This document shows positions 1 through 4,782 of a stretch of 5,376 nt of DNA, in pieces. Below the pieces are notes generated by a model. That model did not search any database, had not been told where the DNA came from, and worked only from the letters and a program-made list of their open reading frames with translations. Numbering within the stretch: position 1 is the first letter of the stretch; each line of letters opens with the position of its first letter. The DNA is taken from positions 1 to 5,376 of the forward strand of contig JACPTH010000093.1 in the NCBI GenBank assembly GCA_016192885.1. Reading direction: 5' to 3'. Source of the stretch: a bacterium (GTDB lineage: Bacteria > Muiribacteriota > Ozemobacteria > Ozemobacterales > Ozemobacteraceae). Position numbers and translations under genes: made by a program.

Positions 1-63
1 CCCTTTTTTAAATATTAAACTTGGTTAGAATTTAACATAAAAGCGATCCAAGCGAATTTTTCA

Positions 64-789
64 ATGAAAGTTTCAATTATCGTTCCTGCCTACAATGAAG
101 AGTTAATCCTTCCTAAATCTCTGCAATCAATAATTGGCGCAAAAGAAGCCTTTCAACAAAGAGCCTGGGAGACTGAATTAATAGTGGTTGACAACAATTC
201 GACCGACAAAACTCCTTTAATTGCAAAAAAATTTGGCGCTAAAGTCGAATTTGAGCCGATTAACCAAATTGGGAGGGCGAGAAACAAAGGCGCTAAGGCC
301 GCTACCGGGAATTGGCTCCTTTTTGTCGATGCAGATTCTTTTCCATCACGCGGGCTTTTTTCAAAAGTCGCGACGGAAATTGAACGAGGAGATTGCATCG
401 GAGGAGGTGCCAGCATGCGGTTATGTAATAAAAAAGGGTATGGGCTTCTCGCGGTAAGAATTTGGAATTCGATCGGTTATTTTTTCAATTGGGCCGCGGG
501 ATCGTTCATTTTTTGCGAAACAGCTGCATTCAACGCAATAAATGGGTTCAATTTGAATCTTTTTATTGCGGAGGAAATTGAATTTTGCCAAAAACTCAAG
601 GCGTATGGAAAATCGGAAAAAAAATTTGTAAAAATTATCAGGTCTCCCGCGCTTTCTACATCCGATAGAAAGTTTCGCCTGTACTCATTTCGGGAAAACG
701 CGCAAATGATCTTTAGACTTGCTTTTTCGCCGATGAAGCTTTTGAGAAGTCGGAATCTATGTTTTTATTGGTATGACGGGAGAAGGTAA
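64..789 (+). CDS. Family 2 glycosyltransferase (GT-A fold)
   Basis: The 241-residue protein probably transfers a sugar from a nucleotide-sugar donor to a lipid, glycan or protein acceptor on the cytoplasmic side. Seen in the sequence: the GT2 opening VSIIVPAYNEE (residues 3-13), the nucleotide-binding strand ELIVVDNNSTDKT (38-50), GRARNKGAKAATG (70-82), and the metal-binding DxD motif as FVDADS (88-92, DAD at 89-91). A later acidic pair EE (170-171) sits where GT2 enzymes carry the catalytic ED-type motif. There is no clear C-terminal membrane anchor, and the length suits a minimal single-domain GT2 enzyme. The ATG start is chosen because the family motif begins at residue 3; no good Shine-Dalgarno precedes it. 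It converges with ybaB and has no partner gene here, so donor and acceptor cannot be named. The family call is firm; the pathway is unknown. Confidence 0.9.
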   Translation: MKVSIIVPAYNEELILPKSLQSIIGAKEAFQQRAWETELIVVDNNSTDKTPLIAKKFGAKVEFEPINQIGRARNKGAKAATGNWLLFVDADSFPSRGLFSKVATEIERGDCIGGGASMRLCNKKGYGLLAVRIWNSIGYFFNWAAGSFIFCETAAFNAINGFNLNLFIAEEIEFCQKLKAYGKSEKKFVKIIRSPALSTSDRKFRLYSFRENAQMIFRLAFSPMKLLRSRNLCFYWYDGRR

Positions 790-800
790 AACGAATTCTT

Positions 801-1121
801 TTAAAACAAACCCGGAATATTCATTCCACCGGTGATTTTTCCCATTTCTTCTTGTACCATTTCTTGCGATTTCTTTAATCCGGCGTTAACGGCAGAAAGA
901 ACAAGGTCTTGGAGCGTTTCGACATCTTCCGGGTCCACGGCTTCTTTTCCTATAGTGATTTTCAACAAATCTTGGGCCCCATTGAAAACAACCGTTACCA
1001 TCCCGCCTCCTACCGATGCTTCGACGGTTCTGGCTTTTAGGTCTTCTTGTGTTTTTGCCATCTTTTCCTGCATCTTTTGAGCTTGCTTCATAATGTTTTG
1101 CATATTTGCGCCCTTAAACAT
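801..1121 (-). CDS. ybaB: YbaB/EbfC family nucleoid-associated protein
   Basis: The 106-residue protein belongs to the YbaB/EbfC family of small dimeric DNA-binding proteins that act on the nucleoid. The length matches the usual 100-110 residues. Visible hallmarks are a Met/Gln/Lys-rich N-terminal helix (MQNIMKQAQKMQEKMAKTQE, residues 7-26), the central beta region with EASVGGGMVTVVFNG (34-48), the segment around IGKEAVDPEDVETLQDLV (57-74), and a Gly/Met-rich tail ending in NIPGLF. An in-frame ATG 36 bp upstream (1157) exists, but the start at 1121 is preferred: it has a strong AAGGAGGA site at the right distance and gives the family-typical N-terminus. In many bacteria ybaB lies with dnaX and recR. 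Here it is flanked by a convergent glycosyltransferase and a divergent pilin cluster. The family call is very secure; its role beyond DNA binding is not shown. Confidence 0.95.
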   Translation of the reverse strand: MFKGANMQNIMKQAQKMQEKMAKTQEDLKARTVEASVGGGMVTVVFNGAQDLLKITIGKEAVDPEDVETLQDLVLSAVNAGLKKSQEMVQEEMGKITGGMNIPGLF

Positions 1122-1125
1122 TTTT

Positions 1126-1133
1126 TCCTCCTT
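1126..1133 (-). promoter_or_regulatory. Strong ribosome binding site of ybaB
   Basis: On the minus strand the sequence reads AAGGAGGA, four bases before the ATG at 1121. It decides the start: the longer reading frame starting at 1157 has no comparable site, and its extra 12 residues do not belong to the family. Confidence 0.85.
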
Positions 1134-1277
1134 AAATATTGAAACTAAACCGCCCAATTGACAAAGAATACCATAGTTGCCAATTTGGCGCCAGATTTCG
1201 GAATTCTCTCCATGGAAAATTGAAATAATCGATTTTTGACCCTAATTTAGCGTTTTTTAATGTTGGACAAAAATCCT

Positions 1278-1305
1278 TTGGTTGATTGGCGTTTTGTGTT
1301 ATGAT
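1278..1305 (+). promoter_or_regulatory. Possible sigma-70-type promoter
   Basis: TTGGTT and TATGAT are separated by 16 bp, matching four of six and five of six of the usual -35 and -10 hexamers. If used, it would give a leader of about 140 bases before the first prepilin gene. This is a by-eye match in AT-rich sequence and so is weak. Confidence 0.25.
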
Positions 1306-1349
1306 TTTGTAAAATTGAGCGTTTTCCTGGAAGGAATTTTTGCTTTTTT

Positions 1350-1367
1350 TGTAAAGAAAAATTTACA
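1350..1367. repeat. Inverted repeat TGTAAA-N6-TTTACA
   Basis: There are two perfect 6-base arms (1350-1355 and 1362-1367) with a six-base A-rich centre. The repeat lies about 50 bp upstream of the promoter-like site at 1418-1433, so it could be a regulator binding site. There is no U-tract after it, so it is not a convincing terminator. Function is unknown. Confidence 0.35.
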
Positions 1368-1417
1368 CGGAACCGCGAATTCAAATCGTCTGATGGCATT
1401 TTACGCGGGGGATTTTT

Positions 1418-1433
1418 TGGTATAAAGGTTGCT
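1418..1433 (+). promoter_or_regulatory. Candidate sigma-54 (-24/-12) or extended -10 promoter
   Basis: The bases TGGTATAAAGGTTGCT fit the sigma-54 consensus TGGYACR-N4-TTGCW at every specified position but one (C to T), with GG and GC exactly ten bases apart. The same bases contain TGG followed by TATAAA, which suits an extended -10 sigma-70 promoter. The sigma-54 reading places the transcript start near 1444, only some seven bases before the ATG at 1451. The sigma-70 reading places it near 1433. Pilin genes in several bacteria are known to be sigma-54 dependent, which gives the first reading some prior support, but the two cannot be separated from sequence. Confidence 0.4.
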
Positions 1434-1450
1434 TAAAACAAGTGCAAAGT

Positions 1451-2191
1451 ATGTCTTTTAGCCTTAATCGTGGCGTAACGTTAATCGAGATTCTTGCGGC
1501 GATGCTTATTTTGGCTTTCGCGTTTATTCCGATTATCGGCGTAATCGGTACCGGATCGACCGACACGGATGTTACAAATTCTTATATTTTCGCCCAAACC
1601 GCCGCGCGGAATATTCTAAATACCGCGATTGACAGCGTCCCCTTTCCGTGTTTTCAAGTCAATACGAGCGATATCTCCGATCTTGACACACCTGCCACCC
1701 ATGCCGAATCAGATGTAGCGAAACTGAACCCTGTTCCTGGGTATGACTTGACCGCTTTTTTGACGCTTCTTGGAAACGCAGGCGGAGACTCCAACGGCCA
1801 CGGACTTCTTCGCGACGAACGGGGGACCTCATATTATACAAAGTTGTTTGTTTTTCCCGTTTCCGATCCAGGTGCGGGAATAACAACTAGTACCGAACTT
1901 GTTTTTATGCATTTAAAAAGACCCCTTTATGAAAACCAGACCTCGTGGTACACCTTCACCCCTCCTGAAGTAAATGTCAAAGTTGCCCTCAATCGCCCCT
2001 ACGACTATAATATTCCGGGAGATATAGCAACTATATCCCTTGATTCCCGAAGTTTAGGAGTCCCGCAGGGAACAGACAATTATTGTATAATGAAGAAGCT
2101 TTTAATACGCATTCGCTGGGTAATGGCTAAAGGCGGAGAGCGCCACTTGGAAATTTATTCGGCAAAAGCGAATCTTTCTCGCCAAGACTAA
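1451..2191 (+). CDS. Prepilin-like protein, PilV/GspI type
   Basis: This is a 246-residue minor pilin or pseudopilin, expected to be inserted in the inner membrane, cleaved by a prepilin peptidase and built into a pilus or pseudopilus tip. The class III signal is clear: a short leader ending RG (residues 7-8), then VTLIE with Glu at mature position +5 (residue 13) and a hydrophobic helix to about residue 32. Mature position 1 is Val rather than the usual Phe. The C-terminus (LLIRIRW at about 217-223, then a short strand) resembles the final strands of GspI/PilV-type proteins. Two cysteines (67 and 212) could form a disulfide. A GTG at 1442 would add three residues; ATG is preferred because the leader is already complete and the promoter-like site lies very close. 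No clear Shine-Dalgarno is present. It is the first of three tightly linked prepilin genes. The PilV/GspI subtype is less certain than the prepilin class. Confidence 0.85.
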   Translation: MSFSLNRGVTLIEILAAMLILAFAFIPIIGVIGTGSTDTDVTNSYIFAQTAARNILNTAIDSVPFPCFQVNTSDISDLDTPATHAESDVAKLNPVPGYDLTAFLTLLGNAGGDSNGHGLLRDERGTSYYTKLFVFPVSDPGAGITTSTELVFMHLKRPLYENQTSWYTFTPPEVNVKVALNRPYDYNIPGDIATISLDSRSLGVPQGTDNYCIMKKLLIRIRWVMAKGGERHLEIYSAKANLSRQD

Positions 2192-2194
2192 ACC

Positions 2195-2920
2195 ATGATT
2201 TTAAAAAGAACCAAGCAACGCGGAATGGCAATTGCAATTGTCCTTATCTTTGCTCTTTCCATGTCGATTTTAGGTATGTTCATTTTGCGAAATACCCAGC
2301 AACATTATAGAGAGAATTTAAAAACTGCAAATCAACTTCAGGCCTATTTTGTCGCAAAGGCTGGTTTAGAGCACGCCTTGCTTAAAATTAAATATTTGCC
2401 AAGAGAATTGTACGATGCAGCATGTCTTTCTCAAGGTCGAAACCCCCTTTACGATTTTTCAAAAGGATTAGGCGGAATAACCGACTATAACCCCGGCCCA
2501 ATTTTTCTTTTCAAATCCGGTGAAGCGACCCCAATTCCGGGTTCATTTTTTACCCCAAATATTGATTCGATTTCGGCCAATATCCCCCCGGGGATGTGGT
2601 TATCCGCTTATAAGGCTGATGTCTCCTCAGGAAAAACCATTGACAGTGTTTTAATTAATGGAGTGATGAGCATGGCGCCGCTGCCGAACGAGGTAGCAGT
2701 ACATATTCTTTCTCCACCGTTTGGCGGCCAGTATGAACTTTCCGAACTTAAAGTTCTTGCCAACAGGGTTGACCCGGGAACGACAGTTTCCAATCAGGCG
2801 ATAATTGAACTAACGGTTACCGGGATCATTAATAACTCCGGAGTTCCGGCCGGAAACGTTCATTATGAAAACTGGACCGAAACATTAAAACGGACCGTGA
2901 AGGTATCTCGTGAAAATTAG
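2195..2920 (+). CDS. PilX/GspK-like pilus assembly protein
   Basis: This 241-residue minor pilin-like membrane protein starts 3 bp after the preceding stop. A basic leader ending in RG (residues 9-10) is followed by MAIAIVLIFALSMSILG and a hydrophobic helix to about residue 32. The mature protein has Ile, not Glu, at position +5. Loss of Glu+5 is the known signature of the GspK family. The segment QAYFVAKAGLEHALLKIK (about 49-66) matches the A-x-AG-hE-x-A motif that follows the helix in PilX N-terminal domain proteins. The remaining 170 residues are Pro/Gly/Ser-rich with likely beta structure (for example ELTVTGII) and give no closer match. There is one cysteine (77). No Shine-Dalgarno precedes the ATG, so translational coupling to the upstream gene is likely. 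In characterised systems the K/X subunit caps the pilus or pseudopilus tip with the I and J subunits, which suits these neighbours. PilX and GspK roles cannot be separated here. Confidence 0.8.
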   Translation: MILKRTKQRGMAIAIVLIFALSMSILGMFILRNTQQHYRENLKTANQLQAYFVAKAGLEHALLKIKYLPRELYDAACLSQGRNPLYDFSKGLGGITDYNPGPIFLFKSGEATPIPGSFFTPNIDSISANIPPGMWLSAYKADVSSGKTIDSVLINGVMSMAPLPNEVAVHILSPPFGGQYELSELKVLANRVDPGTTVSNQAIIELTVTGIINNSGVPAGNVHYENWTETLKRTVKVSREN

Positions 2921-3671
2921 GGGTTACTATACGAGTTTCATAAAGCGGAGAGATTTAGGGTTTACTCTCATTGAAGTTATGATTGCGTTTGGCGTTTTGT
3001 CCTTGTTCAGCATGGGGGTTTTCGCACTCTACCGAAGCGGTCAAAATGCAAGCAGTCAAACGTTTTGGCTTCAAAAGGAAATGGCTGAGTTGCGAAATAC
3101 TACTAGGCACATCGCCGCTGCAGCGCAAAAGTCGTCTTATCCATCAACAATTTGTTTCCCGGGGGAAATTATTGACAATGAAGACGACCAATTTAAATTT
3201 CATTACTCAAGCCGCGGAACCCTAACCTCTGCCCTATCCGCATCCGTTTCCGGAAAATCCTCTCCAGGAACTCATTTCCTTCGATTCGCGGAATCGCTTC
3301 CCGAGAAACAGGGTTTTCAAACGGACGATAGGCAGGCGATTCTAACATTTCATATTTATTCTCTCACTAAAGACTCTCGAGTGCTTTATCACAAGTACCG
3401 ACAGACCATTCCCACCACTTCAACACCCAATTACATTAAAGGTGTTTCGATTCCAACAGTTCCATCCGGAACGATGGTGGAATCATTAGAACTCGCCGGA
3501 GATATTGAGTCCGTTACGATTACCGCCCAACAACCCGCAGATTCAGGGCTTCCCAAAATTTCGATTGAATTTAACGCCCTTTACCCGCGAGGGCAAACCC
3601 GGCGAACCGAACGTGTAATGGCGATTCCGAATGTCCCAGGTTTTCCTCACCCAAATGGAGGAGACTGGTGA
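2910..3671 (+). CDS. Prepilin-like protein, PilW/GspJ type
   Basis: The 253-residue protein has a textbook class III prepilin signal: a 17-residue basic leader ending in LG, then FTLIEVMIAFGVLSLFSMGVF with Phe at +1 and Glu at +5 (residue 22). The following helix carries polar residues (LQKEMAELRNTTRHIAAA, about 59-76), as in PilW/GspJ proteins. The rest is predicted mainly beta with few family landmarks and one cysteine. The GTG start overlaps the upstream gene by 11 bp and is preceded by AAGG at a workable distance. No ATG start would keep the leader intact, since the next ATG codons fall inside the hydrophobic helix. It is the third gene of the prepilin operon and is expected to join the V/I-like and X/K-like proteins in a minor pilin complex. 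The J/W subtype is inferred mainly from size and company; the prepilin class is secure. Confidence 0.87.
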   Translation: MKIRGYYTSFIKRRDLGFTLIEVMIAFGVLSLFSMGVFALYRSGQNASSQTFWLQKEMAELRNTTRHIAAAAQKSSYPSTICFPGEIIDNEDDQFKFHYSSRGTLTSALSASVSGKSSPGTHFLRFAESLPEKQGFQTDDRQAILTFHIYSLTKDSRVLYHKYRQTIPTTSTPNYIKGVSIPTVPSGTMVESLELAGDIESVTITAQQPADSGLPKISIEFNALYPRGQTRRTERVMAIPNVPGFPHPNGGDW

Positions 3672-3704
3672 AATATTTTCAAATTCAAATTTTTTTGATT
3701 GAGT

Positions 3705-3708
3705 GAGG
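3705..3708 (+). promoter_or_regulatory. Ribosome binding site of the OmpH-like gene
   Basis: GAGG lies five bases upstream of the ATG at 3714 and falls inside the longer reading frame that would start at the TTG at 3699. This favours the ATG start. Confidence 0.65.
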
Positions 3709-3713
3709 TAAAA

Positions 3714-4676
3714 ATGAAGAGACATTTGTATTTTCTGTTTACGGTTATTTTCATTTTTTTAGTTTACCCTGGAATTTTAACCGCCGCATCGGACTCTCAG
3801 TTGTTCGGTTATGTCAACGTCGCCCAAGCGGTAATTTTTCACCCGCTTATGGCAAAATTTGACATGAAAGAGGGAAGATTCGACCCCTCGGCACTAGGTT
3901 CGGATGCTCCCAAAAACAGAGATAAAGCTAAATTGGCTTTGGAAACTAAGCGGAAAGAGCTGTTAGCCAAGAAAGATAACTTTGATAAAGTTTTAAGCGA
4001 AATTGATAAATCTTTTGAAGAAAAACTTAAAGAACTGGTTCCGCTCCAGGAAAAAGTAAATGCGACGAAAGGGCCCGCCCACATAAGGGCGCTTGATGAG
4101 TATAATAAGAGGAAAGGCGCCATCGAAAGGGAATTTTGGAAAAAACGGGAAGATGCCAAAAATCAAGTAAATGAAGCCGGGGAGGCTTTGAAGCTAACTT
4201 TGAATGAGAATGCCACGCTCCATTTGTCTTCTCCCGAAGAAACCGAAAGAATTTTTAAGATTATGCTGGATGATGTGTATTTTGCAATTGACGCTGTTAC
4301 GAAACATTACAATTTGGCCTTTGTTTTTAACAGCTCCTTTTCCGTTGAGCGGACTCCAGTTAACCCGGGGTTTACCCCGGAAAACCCGATTGGAGGCTTT
4401 TTGGCCGGGCCAATTGATGCAAAGGTGTCCGACCCCCTGTTTAGCCATGCGCCCGATGGGAAAGCCCCGCTTTATATGTCGTTAAAATATTGGAGCGCCT
4501 GCCAGCGATGGGCGTTCCGAAACTGCGTAGAACCTCGATTAGATCGCATGGTTTTAAAGGGCGGGGTTAACATGACTTCCGCGGTGGTAGATTGGATTTA
4601 TCAAAAATACAAAATTGACCAAGCGCATAGAGATATTATTCAAAAGTTTTTTCAAGCTGAAGCCAAGGGAATGTGA
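3714..4676 (+). CDS. Secreted Skp/OmpH-like coiled-coil protein with C-terminal extension
   Basis: This 320-residue protein is probably periplasmic. It has a Sec signal peptide (basic MKRH, hydrophobic 5-20, likely cleavage near ILTAAS at about 25). Next comes FGYVNVAQAVIFHPLMAKFD (31-50), which matches the first beta strand and helix of OmpH/Skp chaperones. A long Lys/Glu-rich, probably coiled-coil stretch follows (about 70-165), then a return helix and strand (VYFAIDAVTKHYNLAFVFNSS, 188-208) that would close the Skp fold. Residues 209-320 are an extension absent from ordinary Skp (about 160 residues in total). The extension holds two cysteines (263, 271), a Pro/Gly-rich linker and an amphipathic C-terminus. 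The ATG at 3714 is chosen over a TTG at 3699 because GAGG lies five bases before it and it gives a clean signal peptide. The gene follows the prepilin operon after 42 bp without an evident terminator. The fold assignment is good; a chaperone role is inferred. Confidence 0.75.
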   Translation: MKRHLYFLFTVIFIFLVYPGILTAASDSQLFGYVNVAQAVIFHPLMAKFDMKEGRFDPSALGSDAPKNRDKAKLALETKRKELLAKKDNFDKVLSEIDKSFEEKLKELVPLQEKVNATKGPAHIRALDEYNKRKGAIEREFWKKREDAKNQVNEAGEALKLTLNENATLHLSSPEETERIFKIMLDDVYFAIDAVTKHYNLAFVFNSSFSVERTPVNPGFTPENPIGGFLAGPIDAKVSDPLFSHAPDGKAPLYMSLKYWSACQRWAFRNCVEPRLDRMVLKGGVNMTSAVVDWIYQKYKIDQAHRDIIQKFFQAEAKGM

Positions 4677-4680
4677 AAAA

Positions 4681-4708
4681 TAGGGAGCAGGGAATAGGGA
4701 ATAGGGAA
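4681..4708 (+). repeat. Four-unit G-rich heptamer tandem repeat, possible G-quadruplex
   Basis: Four consecutive 7-base units read TAGGGAG, CAGGGAA, TAGGGAA, TAGGGAA, starting four bases after the stop codon of the OmpH-like gene. The four GGG tracts (4683, 4690, 4697, 4704) are separated by exactly four bases. This meets the usual intramolecular G-quadruplex pattern on the coding strand, and so also in the mRNA. Heptanucleotide tandem repeats of similar form (STRR elements) are known from filamentous cyanobacteria. Here the resemblance is only of pattern and implies no relationship. Confidence 0.8.
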
Positions 4709-4770
4709 AGAAAAACGGAAAAGAGTTTGGATTACTGCTGTAGTTTCGATGATTTAGACTTTTTTAAAAG

Positions 4771-4775
4771 GGAGG
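4771..4775 (+). promoter_or_regulatory. Ribosome binding site of the last gene
   Basis: GGAGG sits seven bases before the ATG at 4783, within AAGGGAGG. It is one of the strongest sites in the window and supports active translation of the broken gene from this start. Confidence 0.8.
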
Positions 4776-4782
4776 CCGGTTT

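Larger units (their letters stand above)
1122..1450. other. Divergent intergenic region between ybaB and the pilin cluster
   Basis: This stretch of about 330 bp has no supported gene and must carry the start signals for ybaB (leftward) and probably for the prepilin cluster (rightward). It is AT-rich. It contains overlapping palindromes near 1179-1192 (GCCAATTTGGC and TGGCGCCA), three copies of GCGTTTT (1250, 1289, 1319), an inverted repeat at 1350-1367, and promoter-like sites at 1278-1305 and 1418-1433. No convincing promoter for ybaB was found by eye on the minus strand: TTGTCA at 1164-1159 has no good -10 partner and would place the transcript start too near the ribosome binding site. Confidence 0.7.
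4677..4782 (+). other. Spacer between the OmpH-like gene and the last gene
   Basis: Apart from the heptamer repeat at its start and the ribosome binding site at its end, this 106-bp spacer is AT-rich. It has no intrinsic terminator hairpin and no promoter with both hexamers recognisable. TTGGAT at 4727 is a possible -35 element but has no acceptable -10 at 15-19 bp. Confidence 0.5.

Noticed and set aside
41..55. Direct repeat AAGCGA-TCC-AAGCGA before the glycosyltransferase
   Set aside because: Two 6-base copies in a short leader can occur by chance and match no known element.
832..1080. 82-residue plus-strand reading frame opposite ybaB
   Set aside because: It is the antisense shadow of the well-supported ybaB gene, Ser/Thr/Ile-rich, with no ribosome binding site or family signal.
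1122..1157. Longer ybaB start 36 bp upstream
   Set aside because: It adds a non-family 12-residue tail and would place the strong AAGGAGGA site inside the coding region.
1442..1450. GTG start for the first prepilin
   Set aside because: It adds only three residues to an already complete prepilin leader, has no ribosome binding site, and lies at or before the likely transcript start; it cannot be fully excluded.
2582..2595. Palindrome ATCCCC-CC-GGGGAT
   Set aside because: It sits inside the PilX/GspK-like gene and encodes Ile-Pro-Pro-Gly; nothing around it suggests an operator or terminator.
3669..3698. AT-rich inverted repeat TGAAA-TAT-TTTCA followed by a T run, as a terminator after the PilW/GspJ-like gene
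   Set aside because: The stem has only five mostly A-T pairs and the T run is not adjacent, so it is too weak to call a terminator.
3839..4159. 106-residue minus-strand reading frame opposite the OmpH-like gene
   Set aside because: Its Ser/Phe/Leu-rich composition is what the complement of a Lys/Glu-rich coiled-coil gene gives, and it has no start signals.
4204..4485. 93-residue plus-strand frame inside the OmpH-like gene
   Set aside because: It lies wholly within a supported gene in another frame, is low quality in composition and lacks a ribosome binding site.
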